From Chitinophaga filiformis (GTDB lineage: Bacteria; Bacteroidota; Bacteroidia; Chitinophagales; Chitinophagaceae): a stretch of DNA of 64,000 nt. The notes under the pieces were generated by a model. That model had not been told where the DNA came from, made no database searches, and saw nothing but the letters and a program-made list of their open reading frames with translations. Made by a program: the position numbers and the translations under genes. The DNA is taken from positions 124,001-188,000 of the forward strand of contig NZ_JAKIRP010000006.1 in NCBI RefSeq assembly GCF_021646545.1. Direction: 5' to 3'. Positions 44,383-53,020 of this stretch are shown here, in pieces (the first letter of the stretch is position 1; every line of letters starts with the position of its first letter).

Positions 44383-44401
44383 CCAATCCGGTTCACGAAA
44401 G
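44383..44401 (+). repeat. Third copy of the tRNA-Arg 3' end (attR-like)
   Basis: Exact 19-bp copy of 31401-31419. No further copy was seen to the right, so this is the probable right end of the inserted DNA. Confidence 0.8.
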
Positions 44402-44432
44402 AAAGCCTTACTGAGTAGGGCTTTCTTTTTTT
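44399..44432 (+). terminator. Terminator after the third att site
   Basis: AAGAAAGCC (44399-44407) pairs with GGCTTTCTT (44419-44427), extended by three inner pairs, followed by Ts. It overlaps the att repeat. Confidence 0.8.
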
Positions 44433-44526
44433 TGCTCCTCTAATTCTTGTGCTCTCCCGAAAAACGTTAATAAAATCGTTAATACTATTTTACGCCCCAA
44501 GCGAAGGATCAGTGGCCAATGGTTGG

Positions 44527-45261
44527 CTAGGAGTTGAAGGTTAGGCGTTTCTGCAGGTGAGCCATACCGGTCTCAAAATAATGGGCCAGTTTGTTGTTGA
44601 TACATGCCAGGGATCTTACATTCTCTTTAAAGATAGACTGAATCTTCTCCATGGCAGCCTCATTACCGCCCAATTCAATAATTGAATTCTCTTCCCCATC
44701 TATTTTGTCCGATTCCAGGTCGCTGATATCATCCAATATCAGGGCGTTGACCTTTACATACGACCATGCTTTTATAATACGCTGTAGCAACTGTTCTTCA
44801 ACCGGGATGTCGCATAAAGTAAAGAAAAAGGCATCCGCCCGGTTTAGCGCCTTTACAGACGATCCCAGTGCATATTGCAAAGGCTTCCCGTTGTTCAAAT
44901 GCAGGAGCAGGTCACTGAAAAAAATGCTGTTCACAACAGTTGGAGTGTATAGTATCTTACAGGCACCAATAAAATCTTCGTAGCCGATCTGCTTTGCCTC
45001 ATACTTTGCCATCAGATCAAATGCATCTTCCATTAGCCGGATATGCTTTTCATCCAGCAGGATGGACTTTTCCACTCCAAGTTTATATTGTGCGTCAAAA
45101 AGGAAGGGAATAATAGTGTAGCCTAATGAATTGGACAAATAAACATATTTTCCTTTCCAGAAATGATTGTTATTGGGAGGGGTCCGGTCTGCAAAGAATG
45201 TGGCAATGTCATAGTCAATACCATATTCATCTGCCAATTTTCTTTTGGTGATAGGGAGCAT
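44527..45261 (-). CDS. 244-aa helical protein with a DDxxD motif, intact copy
   Basis: A soluble, almost all-helical protein from the ATG at 45261 (a TTG at 45270 would add three residues). It has no signal peptide. A notable acidic segment near residues 174-192 reads L-I-L-D-D-I-S-D-L-E-S-D and then G-E-E-N; D-D-x-x-D is the metal-binding signature of isoprenoid synthases, but the short length and C-terminal position argue against a plain assignment. It is divergent from the 128-aa gene with about 70 bp between. Two further copies in the window are broken. Function unknown. Confidence 0.78.
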   Translation of the reverse strand: MLPITKRKLADEYGIDYDIATFFADRTPPNNNHFWKGKYVYLSNSLGYTIIPFLFDAQYKLGVEKSILLDEKHIRLMEDAFDLMAKYEAKQIGYEDFIGACKILYTPTVVNSIFFSDLLLHLNNGKPLQYALGSSVKALNRADAFFFTLCDIPVEEQLLQRIIKAWSYVKVNALILDDISDLESDKIDGEENSIIELGGNEAAMEKIQSIFKENVRSLACINNKLAHYFETGMAHLQKRLTFNS

Positions 45262-45331
45262 GTTACGCAATTTTAATATTGTCGTAAAAAATACGATTCT
45301 TTTATTTTATATTAGACAAAACCTTTGAAAG

Positions 45332-45718
45332 ATGCAAACCCAAACCCATCAACGCCCCATTGCTCAAATAGGCGAGCACGTAGGTATCGAACTAGGTACC
45401 AAATTAGTAAAAGATTATTTTGATGTTTATCCCGAACAGGCCTATGGACATGTTATTGGTAGAGATATTATGGACAAGATCCTGGCACAACCCGGTTGTG
45501 AAGGAGTTGTCGTTTATCCTGCTTTAAATGAAAATGGCAAAAAGACCCTGGTTTACGCCGGTATTGATGCCAAAGGGAAAGCTATCGTAAAAATACCGAT
45601 GATACAATCTGACGGTGTTATTCATTTTGAAGATGGAATCATTGCCGACAGGGCCATTCCTTCTGACCCTGACGAGGGAGTAGATCCCGTAGAAACTGAC
45701 ATCATTCCTGAGTGGTAA
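45332..45718 (+). CDS. 128-aa protein of unknown function, copy 3
   Basis: Third intact copy, paired with the intact 244-aa gene. It differs from copy 1 at a few positions (D-V-Y-P-E-Q, R-D-I-M-D-K, and tail D-P-V-E-T-D-I-I). The core C-E-G-V-V-V-Y and V-Y-A-G-I-D-A-K-G-K is unchanged. Function unknown; the pairing suggests the two products work together. Confidence 0.85.
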   Translation: MQTQTHQRPIAQIGEHVGIELGTKLVKDYFDVYPEQAYGHVIGRDIMDKILAQPGCEGVVVYPALNENGKKTLVYAGIDAKGKAIVKIPMIQSDGVIHFEDGIIADRAIPSDPDEGVDPVETDIIPEW

Positions 45719-45747
45719 TACCTATATTTTGTTTATCAGGTAAAAAT

Positions 45748-45784
45748 AAAGCTGCCAGGTCGTTTAGTCCCGGCAGCTTTTTAA
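45748..45784 (+). terminator. Terminator after 128-aa gene, copy 3
   Basis: AAAGCTGCC (from 45748) pairs with GGCAGCTTT (ending 45780), with one inner A-C mismatch, followed by Ts. Confidence 0.75.
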
Positions 45785-45954
45785 CAGGAGCCAACCACTT
45801 TCAGCCAGTAGTCCACCTGCCGCCTCTTACCTACCCTGGTCGTGTATGTACAAGGTCTTTTCTATAGCTCTATACGATGTTTGATTGTTGACAGTCAACT
45901 TACATTGTTATGGCGCGACTTTCAGTGTTAGCTAACCCTAGCGCCCATCGAAGC

Positions 45955-47766
45955 TTACACGAGTTCGTTATTCCATATTTTTCTTGCAAGAGCGTATAAA
46001 CTCTCGGTCCGTTTTAGAATGGCTTCGGCATTCAAAGCCCTGATTGGCTTCAATATCAGGTTTTCCTCCAGCATGGCTCCCTTTAAACATGATAATGCGT
46101 AAAGGTTCTCGCCTTCTAATAATTGGAGTTTCTCGTAATTAGTTTGAGCATTGAACTCCATGGCACAATTGTTTGGCAGCAACAAGAAATTCCCCAGGCT
46201 CCGGCAGGTTGCACGAAAAATGTTTTCATTGGGAAAATCCTTCCTGTATCGGTCGTAATGATGTTCGTTGAGTATTGGACATAATACAAAGCGATTTTTC
46301 TTTCTGCTGGATACCAGGTCTTCAAATCTTAGCGTATTATCGCTGTATTTTTGCTCAACATAATAGGTTATTCTTGCAAGAAAATAATGAACGAATTTCT
46401 TATTATCATGGCTTGACGAGAAGTCGAATATCGCAATGAGGCTTTCGCTTAACGAAGTTAGTTTGCCACTTAATATAGCCATTAAAGTATCCAGACTTTT
46501 GTTTCTGATTTCTTTGGCCAAAGAATAGATGATATAGCGTACCGATGTTTGTGTGATGCTTTTATTGTTTAATGTCCTTATTATGGTATAAGTATCTATG
46601 AATTTGTATGTGTTGTTAAGCTTTGTTACAATGGTTTCTTCATCATCCAGCTTGTTGATGGACGCTAGCAATAAAGGGAATGTAAGCGAATCGGCGATTG
46701 TCCAATAAGAAGCTATAAAAAGGGTTTCCAGGCCAGTTGTTAAGTTATCTGTCGCATCAAGGATCCTCATATAAAGTGTTGAGTAAAAATCAAAGCCACC
46801 TTTAATAAAGTAAAAAAATGAATCCGGGTCGGACAAGCCGATTTTCCTGGGATTATCTTTAACCCAGGTGTGAAACCGGGTGCCTATCTTCTCGAAGTCT
46901 TCATTTGTTGCACTTTTTGCCGATGATCGAATGGTCTCTGCAAAATGACTGCGTAGCCAGGCTTTTATAAATTCCTGATCTTCCTGGGGGGAATAGCTAT
47001 GAAAGATAGAGATTTTGTCTTTCCAGAGCTCATTGATCTCTTCGATCCTATCAGCGTCGTTCACATTACTTAACAGGTATCCTTTCAACATTTCGGTGGG
47101 CGTCAGGTTCAGACCACGATCGTTCATTGTCTCAAATATAGTATAGGCGTTCTCACTCGAATAGGCAAGAATTTCCACAAATACTACATTTTCTTTTAAC
47201 CATTCGATAAATAACGGCAAGTTAGACTCCGTGAGGCTCGGAGGAAACAGAGTGGCTATGTCAAGATATCTGTCGTACATATTTCTTACAGAAAAATCTG
47301 TGCTCGTTTCTATGTCGAATTCCTGATTCTTAAATAGCGCATCTAATATTGAGTTTCTACTGGGAACGTCGATATTATAACTGCTTCTTCCTCCCTTTCT
47401 GGAAAAGATAAGTGGTTCGATATCCTCCTTTTCGGCAAAATTAACCTGCCGGTTATTGAGATATATTAACAGCAGCATTATGGACGTAAGCCGTTGCTGC
47501 CCGTCAACAATGGATCGCGCCTTGCCTGTCTCACAGATCACGATCGGGCCAAGATAGTAGCAATTGTAACGCACTACCTTATCGAGGGTATCATCTTGTG
47601 TATAGTCGGCCATAAAGGCCGCTTCAAGATCCACCAAAAGCTGTTCAATGTGCTTTTTCCCCCACTTATATTCCCGCTGGAAGTAGTCCACCGTATATTT
47701 TTTTCCATGAAGTAGTTCAGTCAGCTTCCTTTTATCGGCCTGTATATTGTTTGCAATTGAGCTCAT
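45955..47766 (-). CDS. DUF262 (GmrS/COG1479-like) protein with DUF1524-like C-terminus
   Basis: A 603-residue protein. The DUF262 (ParB/sulfiredoxin-like NTPase) part has F-Q-R-E-Y-K-W (29-35), I-V-D-G-Q-Q-R-L-T-S (86-95) and F-E-T-M-N-D-R-G-L-N-L-T-P (211-223), all intact. The C-terminal region has S-L-G-N-F-L-L-L-P-N-N (523-533), as in DUF1524 HNH-like domains, and an E-H-H pair (501-503) where the nuclease histidine is expected, though the usual H-I-x-P-Q form is not seen. Proteins of this class include the type IV restriction enzyme GmrSD and other phage-defence nucleases. Its start codon overlaps the stop of the HEPN gene by 4 bp. Confidence 0.9.
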   Translation of the reverse strand: MSSIANNIQADKRKLTELLHGKKYTVDYFQREYKWGKKHIEQLLVDLEAAFMADYTQDDTLDKVVRYNCYYLGPIVICETGKARSIVDGQQRLTSIMLLLIYLNNRQVNFAEKEDIEPLIFSRKGGRSSYNIDVPSRNSILDALFKNQEFDIETSTDFSVRNMYDRYLDIATLFPPSLTESNLPLFIEWLKENVVFVEILAYSSENAYTIFETMNDRGLNLTPTEMLKGYLLSNVNDADRIEEINELWKDKISIFHSYSPQEDQEFIKAWLRSHFAETIRSSAKSATNEDFEKIGTRFHTWVKDNPRKIGLSDPDSFFYFIKGGFDFYSTLYMRILDATDNLTTGLETLFIASYWTIADSLTFPLLLASINKLDDEETIVTKLNNTYKFIDTYTIIRTLNNKSITQTSVRYIIYSLAKEIRNKSLDTLMAILSGKLTSLSESLIAIFDFSSSHDNKKFVHYFLARITYYVEQKYSDNTLRFEDLVSSRKKNRFVLCPILNEHHYDRYRKDFPNENIFRATCRSLGNFLLLPNNCAMEFNAQTNYEKLQLLEGENLYALSCLKGAMLEENLILKPIRALNAEAILKRTESLYALARKIWNNELV

Positions 47767-48563
47767 GGTTTGCTTTTTAAAGTTTTAACTAACATTCTTA
47801 ATATATGATAGGCATGTTCATAGGCGGAAAGATTTTGCGCATTGGGTACTATTTCGCCATGAAACAGGACGCAACGCAAGTTGTAGAGCACTTCTATTAC
47901 AGCTCTTGCTATTAACTCTGTATCCTTTATGAAATAGCCGCTACCGATCTTTAATGCCTGCTGCCGGTTATTGCTCATAAGGCTTTCTTTTCTCTCGGGA
48001 GATACTTCCTTGAAATAAATGATCAACACCTCCCACTGGTCTTTACTCAGGGTGGAACGTTGTATTTCCGACTTCAGGTGCTCCATGTCTCTAATGGCAT
48101 TGTTCATAAAGAGCATTTTTTTCCCACCTTTTATCATTTCAACGACAACTCTATAGCTCTTACTACTGCTTGTATATTCGACGAAATACCTGACTCCTTT
48201 GTATGGACTGTTTTTTATATAAGCAGTGTTCTTTCTGAAGTATAGGTCTGAAAAACAAATGCGGTGTCCGGCGCTTTTTATATTGTTATTCTCCAACGTT
48301 TCGTGCAGCAATCCCATGGAGCTTTTAAAATACAGGCCTTCGCTTGTAGATGAACCCAATAGTGCGATGATCTTATCTTTTATCGGATTCGTGTTGGATT
48401 TTAGTTCTTCAATATGTAACCGGTCATTGTCTAACTTATAAGTATTATAATACCATGCATTGAACGGTATCCAGTATTTTAAGAAGAAAAAGGCATAATC
48501 ATTTGCAGATTCTGCCAGGTCGAGCCACATAGTTTCATTGCCAATAAATAGGTTTTTTGACAT
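47763..48563 (-). CDS. HEPN-like domain protein, partner of the DUF262 gene
   Basis: A 266-residue cytoplasmic protein. The C-terminal helices carry N-L-R-C-V-L-F-H-G-E, with R230 and H235 in the R-x4-H spacing of HEPN ribonucleases, followed by a long helix (A-Y-H-I-L-R-M-L-V-K). The N-terminus has an aromatic helix (F-F-L-K-Y-W-I-P-F-N-A-W-Y), also seen in uncharacterised HEPN proteins. The middle 100 residues are unassigned. It is the first gene of a two-gene operon; ATGA at 47763-47766 couples it to the DUF262 gene. An RNase toxin or effector role is inferred from the motif and context. Confidence 0.75.
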   Translation of the reverse strand: MSKNLFIGNETMWLDLAESANDYAFFFLKYWIPFNAWYYNTYKLDNDRLHIEELKSNTNPIKDKIIALLGSSTSEGLYFKSSMGLLHETLENNNIKSAGHRICFSDLYFRKNTAYIKNSPYKGVRYFVEYTSSSKSYRVVVEMIKGGKKMLFMNNAIRDMEHLKSEIQRSTLSKDQWEVLIIYFKEVSPERKESLMSNNRQQALKIGSGYFIKDTELIARAVIEVLYNLRCVLFHGEIVPNAQNLSAYEHAYHILRMLVKTLKSKP

Positions 48564-48849
48564 TTCTGATCGGTTTGAGGGGGCACGCCGATATTAGAAC
48601 GCATGCTCCCCACAGGGGTGCGGGCCTTAGTCTGGAGTACCTGATATTATTTAACATATATATACAGTTGCAGATATCCAAATATGGTAACATGTCAGTT
48701 TTAATTTAGATAGGATCTTTATCGAAAGTATAATTTAATTAATGTATACCCTGGCTGGCACCTGTGACAATGGTTAACGGGCATTACTGAGCCTACACAA
48801 GCTAGTACTGGTGCTACAAGACCCGTTTATGGCAACTATTTTGGACTTC

Positions 48850-50475
48850 CTATAACTGTTTAACCCTGACACAGTAGTTTTTATCCGCGGACAAACTCCG
48901 GATATCCCTTTCCAGAAGAGGTATTCGCTGCCATTCAGTAGTTGGAGTAATTAACATCGGTATACGATTCTCGAATAAGATTTTCAAGGGCATGTCGAAG
49001 CCCTGCATACAATTCGTCCACCGGTAGCTTAATTCATTCTCGTGAAAGGAATATTCGAGTGTAGGAATCTGGGTTGTTGTTAAATACTGGGCAAATACTT
49101 TTGAAAAATTCCTTCCGGAATACTGATTGAGTAAGGTTAACACCTGATCTGTAGAGACAGTCTGATGATATAATTCTTTGTTTAAGAGCAGCAACCACCC
49201 TCTGAAGGTAGAATCGCCTACAATCTGTCTGATAGTATGGAGCATAGCACTCCCCTTGTAGTATTTGTCTGAGGTATTAGTACCGATGATAGCTTCATCA
49301 TTTTTTATACGCTTCCATGTGCCGATAGCGTACTCATTGCCGGCGGCATTCCCGAAAACGAAGTCAGTATAAAGCGTTTCCAGGTATTTCGTAAAGCCTT
49401 CATGGATCCAGCTTTCACCAAAGCCACCGGATGTGATGCTATTGCCAAACCATTCGTGCCCGCTTTCATGAATAAGAATAAAATCCCACTTCAGCCCCCA
49501 CCCCGTTCCAGAGATCCTATCCGTTCCTTCATAACCGTTCCGGAATCCATTACCGTATGCTACAGCGCTCTGGTGTTCCATGCCGGGCATAGGAGCCTCT
49601 ACAAGTTTGTAGCTATCCTGATAAAAGGGGTATGGACCCAGCCAGTATTCAAAAGCATGTAACATGGTGTCGGCCTGTAGGAAATGTGCTTCCGCCTTCT
49701 TCCTGTTGTAATCCAGCACCCAGTAATCACAATCCAGCGGACCTTTCAATCCGTTATATTGCCTATGCCAGCCAACATATTTTCCAATGCTGGGGATAAT
49801 ATTGTAGTTGTTAATAGGACTGGTCACCGTCCACGTGTATGTAACTGTGCCTTTCCTACCTATTGTCTTCTGCTGTAGTCTTCCGTTTGCTATTGCCACC
49901 AGCGTATCCGGAACTGTGATGCTAACGGAGGCGCCGTTATCAGGTTCATCATATAAAACCTCCTTACAAGGCAACCAGATGCTGGCGCCTGCCCCCTCGC
50001 AGGCTATACTCATCCATGGGCGGCCTTTTCCATCTTTAGTCCAAATCCAACCGCTTCCAAAGGGCGGTCTTATTGCTTCCTGCGGGTGCCCACTAAAAGC
50101 GACCGATATAGTTTGCTTGTCGCCAACAATTAATTCCTGTGGGAAGGTGATCAGGTAAGTGTCGTTGCCCTTCTTTTCAAAAGAGAGCTGTTTTTTCTTC
50201 CAGGTGACAGCTGTTATTGTCATCGGTTCCTGAAGGCTGATGCGCATTACCTTTCCGGCATTCAGCACCTCAAAACTGATGTTGTTGTTGCCTGAAATAA
50301 ATTTTTTCCGATAGTCAGGGGTGACCTCAATCGTGTACTTCAATAGATTCCACCAGCGATATTCCTGAGCAACATCTGCTGGCATAGTTTCTCTGCTGCT
50401 GCCAGATATTGCCTGGCCGTTGGCAGGCATAGCATAAAGCGAGATAAGGAGTGTAAGCAACACGTATTTAATCAT
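48850..50475 (-). CDS. Secreted M1-family aminopeptidase
   Basis: A 541-residue zinc aminopeptidase with signal peptide (1-21, N-G-Q-A). The N-terminal beta domain is followed by the substrate-recognition motif G-M-E-H-Q-S-A (298-304; usual form GAMEN) and the zinc site H-E-S-G-H (336-340) with E359 eighteen residues on (W-I-H-E-G-F-T-K-Y). All catalytic elements are present. The C-terminal helical domain is short, as in compact Bacteroidota members. It cleaves N-terminal residues from peptides outside the cytoplasm. Single gene, downstream of the HEPN operon's start. Confidence 0.92.
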   Translation of the reverse strand: MIKYVLLTLLISLYAMPANGQAISGSSRETMPADVAQEYRWWNLLKYTIEVTPDYRKKFISGNNNISFEVLNAGKVMRISLQEPMTITAVTWKKKQLSFEKKGNDTYLITFPQELIVGDKQTISVAFSGHPQEAIRPPFGSGWIWTKDGKGRPWMSIACEGAGASIWLPCKEVLYDEPDNGASVSITVPDTLVAIANGRLQQKTIGRKGTVTYTWTVTSPINNYNIIPSIGKYVGWHRQYNGLKGPLDCDYWVLDYNRKKAEAHFLQADTMLHAFEYWLGPYPFYQDSYKLVEAPMPGMEHQSAVAYGNGFRNGYEGTDRISGTGWGLKWDFILIHESGHEWFGNSITSGGFGESWIHEGFTKYLETLYTDFVFGNAAGNEYAIGTWKRIKNDEAIIGTNTSDKYYKGSAMLHTIRQIVGDSTFRGWLLLLNKELYHQTVSTDQVLTLLNQYSGRNFSKVFAQYLTTTQIPTLEYSFHENELSYRWTNCMQGFDMPLKILFENRIPMLITPTTEWQRIPLLERDIRSLSADKNYCVRVKQL

Positions 50476-50703
50476 AGTTAAATATACCTCCCAATCATTT
50501 AATTTAAAAAGGTAGACGAAAAACGCCGCTTTTTGCTATTTTTGCTCCGAAATGAACAAAGCAACTACATCATCTCCGGTTACACCACCTTGATAGCACC
50601 AACCAATCGGCTATCAGTACACGCCCGGCTTCTCTGCCCGGGGCCTTACTGTTCATTCAAACCAACTACTTCATTATTCATTTAATACTTTTTAATCTTC
50701 AGC

Positions 50704-52242
50704 ATGAAGGCCTACTTTAATCTGTTTGACTTTTCGCAGAAAGTTAATTACAAGACCGAAATATTGGCAGGGCTAACCGTGGCCATGACTATGATTCCTG
50801 AATCCTTGTCCTTTGCCATTTTAGCAGGACTCTCGCCTTTAACCGGCTTGTATGCTGCATTTTTAATGGGCCTGATTACGGCGGTTCTGGGAGGCCGGCC
50901 GGGAATGGTATCTGGTGGTGCAGGCGCTACGGTGGTGGTTTTAATCGCTTTAATGCAGTCACACGGGGTTGAATATGTATTTGCAGCAGTTGCATTAGCG
51001 GGGCTCATCCAGATTACTGTCGGAATATTCAGGCTGGGGAAATTTATCCGCCTGGTGCCCCAACCTGTTATGTATGGATTTGTAAATGGACTTGCTGTGA
51101 TCATCTTTATGGCACAGGTTGAACAATTTAAGACATCTACCAGCGGCGGTACTGTATGGCTGAGCGGATCTGCACTCTGGATTATGGCCGGTCTGGTTGC
51201 ATTGACGATACTTGTTGTGATCACCTTTCCAAAAATCACAAAAGCAGTACCAGCATCGCTCGTAGCCATTATTGTTGTTTTCCTGATCGTCTTAGGATTC
51301 GGCATCGAGACAAAAACGGTAAAAGACATCGCATCCATCAGTGGTGGCTTTCCTTCATTCCATATCCCGTCCGTCCCTTTCGGTTTCGAAACAATCAAGA
51401 CTATCTTCCCATACTCGCTGGTCATGGCAGGCGTTGGTCTGATAGAAAGCCTGCTCACACTGAACGTAGTAGATGAAATCACTGGTACCAAAGGAAAAGG
51501 TAATAAAGAAGCCGTAGCACAGGGGACAGCCAACATAGTGAATGGCTTTTTCACGGGCATGGGCGGCTGTGCAATGATCGCGCAATCTTTTGTTAACTTA
51601 TCTGCTGGTTCCAGGGCACGATTATCGGCGATTATAGCATCAATTACCATCCTGCTGATCATTCTCTTCGGGGCTCCTATCATAGAGCATGTTCCAATGG
51701 CGGCATTAGTAGGGGTAATGATCATGGTGGCTATTGGAACATTTGAATGGATCAGTCTGCGTATAATAAACAAAATGCCGCGTCACGACGTTGCGGTGGG
51801 CATATTGGTTGCCGTTATCACGGTATGGTTGCACAACCTTGCTCTGGCGGTACTGATAGGTGTTATTATCTCTGCACTCGTCTTTGCCTGGGAAAGCGCC
51901 AAACGCATACGTGCAAGGAAGTATACCGATGAACAGGGTGTTAAGCACTATGAGATTTTCGGGCCTTTATTCTTCGGTTCTGTTAGCGCCTTCCTGGAAA
52001 AATTTGATGTAGCGAACGATCCGGCTGAAGTGATCATAGATTTTAAAGAAAGCCGTGTAGCTGATATGAGCGCCATTGAAGCCTTGAGTAAACTGACAGA
52101 ACGCTACCAGAAATTAAACAAAAAGCTGCACCTGCGCCATCTCAGTGAAGACTGCCGCCTGCTGCTTAAAAACGCTGAAGCTGTGATTGAAGTAAATGTC
52201 GTTGAAGATCCGTATTACAAAGTGGCTACAGATCTGCACTAG
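50704..52242 (+). CDS. SulP-family anion transporter with STAS domain
   Basis: A 512-residue inner-membrane transporter. The SulP signature M-I-P-E-S-L-S-F-A-I-L-A-G-L-S-P is near residues 32-47. About 11-14 membrane segments follow (G-G-A-G-A-T, F-F-T-G-M-G-G-C-A-M-I-A-Q-S), and a cytoplasmic STAS domain covers about 415-510 (E-I-F-G-P-L-F-F-G-S, I-D-F-K-E-S-R-V-A-D-M-S-A-I-E-A-L). Substrate may be sulfate or bicarbonate; neighbours give no hint. Its 3' end overlaps the convergent acetyltransferase gene by 17 bp. Confidence 0.93.
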   Translation: MKAYFNLFDFSQKVNYKTEILAGLTVAMTMIPESLSFAILAGLSPLTGLYAAFLMGLITAVLGGRPGMVSGGAGATVVVLIALMQSHGVEYVFAAVALAGLIQITVGIFRLGKFIRLVPQPVMYGFVNGLAVIIFMAQVEQFKTSTSGGTVWLSGSALWIMAGLVALTILVVITFPKITKAVPASLVAIIVVFLIVLGFGIETKTVKDIASISGGFPSFHIPSVPFGFETIKTIFPYSLVMAGVGLIESLLTLNVVDEITGTKGKGNKEAVAQGTANIVNGFFTGMGGCAMIAQSFVNLSAGSRARLSAIIASITILLIILFGAPIIEHVPMAALVGVMIMVAIGTFEWISLRIINKMPRHDVAVGILVAVITVWLHNLALAVLIGVIISALVFAWESAKRIRARKYTDEQGVKHYEIFGPLFFGSVSAFLEKFDVANDPAEVIIDFKESRVADMSAIEALSKLTERYQKLNKKLHLRHLSEDCRLLLKNAEAVIEVNVVEDPYYKVATDLH

Positions 52243-52813
52243 GACGCTGTTGTTTCAATTGATCACCAATTGAACGGATGACGCGGGCGGGGTTGCCGGC
52301 GACAAGCATATTCGCCGGAACGTCCTTCGTGACTACGGCCCCGGCAGCTACAACTGAGTTTTCACCTATAGTCACTCCTCCGATAATGGTTGCACCGGCT
52401 GCAATCCACACGTTCCTCTTAATCACGATGGGCTTTCCAATTGTAACAGCGCGGCGTTGTGAAGTATCCAGGGAATGGCTCGTCGTGATAATGCTCACAT
52501 TCGGCCCGATCATCACATCGTCTCCGATTTCGAGGCCACCGAGGTCATAAAACGTACAGTTCTGATTGACGAAGACATTTCGTCCAACGCTGATTTCGTC
52601 TCCGCCGGCAGTATAGAATGGCGGGAGTAGTAAAAAGCTATCGTCTACCGGTTTACAGATAAGTTGGCTGAACAAAGCACGAACTTCATCTGCGTCGTTA
52701 AATGTCAAACGGTTAATCCTGGCAGTGATCTCCATCGCCCGTTTGGTATTTGCCACCATAGCCGCCGATTCCGGCGTTCTTCTGTTAACTATCCTGGTGT
52801 TATCATTACTCAT
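52226..52813 (-). CDS. Left-handed beta-helix O-acetyltransferase (maltose/galactoside acetyltransferase type)
   Basis: A 195-residue hexapeptide-repeat acetyltransferase. A helical N-terminal cap is followed by repeats of [LIV]-G-x-x-x-x-[VI] (I-S-V-G-R-N-V-F-V-N, L-E-I-G-D-D-V-M-I-G-P-N-V) and the catalytic-histidine region S-I-I-T-T-S-H-S-L-D. The final coils and V-A-G-N-P-A-R-V-I-R close the family pattern. It acetylates a sugar or similar acceptor with acetyl-CoA. The start is the ATG at 52813; a longer frame adds eight basic residues. Tail-to-tail with the SulP gene, with which it overlaps. Confidence 0.92.
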   Translation of the reverse strand: MSNDNTRIVNRRTPESAAMVANTKRAMEITARINRLTFNDADEVRALFSQLICKPVDDSFLLLPPFYTAGGDEISVGRNVFVNQNCTFYDLGGLEIGDDVMIGPNVSIITTSHSLDTSQRRAVTIGKPIVIKRNVWIAAGATIIGGVTIGENSVVAAGAVVTKDVPANMLVAGNPARVIRSIGDQLKQQRPSADL

Positions 52814-53020
52814 CGTCCATCGTTTCTTTAGCTGCAAATGCGCGCGTTACAACTGTAAATGTGCCTGCATTCATCAGAAGTGGTTTAATAAACAACTACG
52901 AGTTATGCTTGCTCCTATATCTGCAATAGATCTGGTCTTACTTCTTTAAAATCTTCATCAGCTAACGCCTCGTCTAAGGGAATTGATAATGCGCCTCACT
53001 AAATACAGCCTTACATTCTT

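Larger units (their letters stand above)
44381..45919. repeat. Module copy 3 (complete)
   Basis: Contains the att site, terminator, the only intact 244-aa gene, the shared promoter region, the 128-aa gene, its terminator and the flank shared with copy 2. Confidence 0.8.

Noticed and set aside
44527..45261. Annotation as a terpene or prenyl synthase
   Set aside because: Only DDxxD fits; a second metal-binding motif and the normal length are absent.
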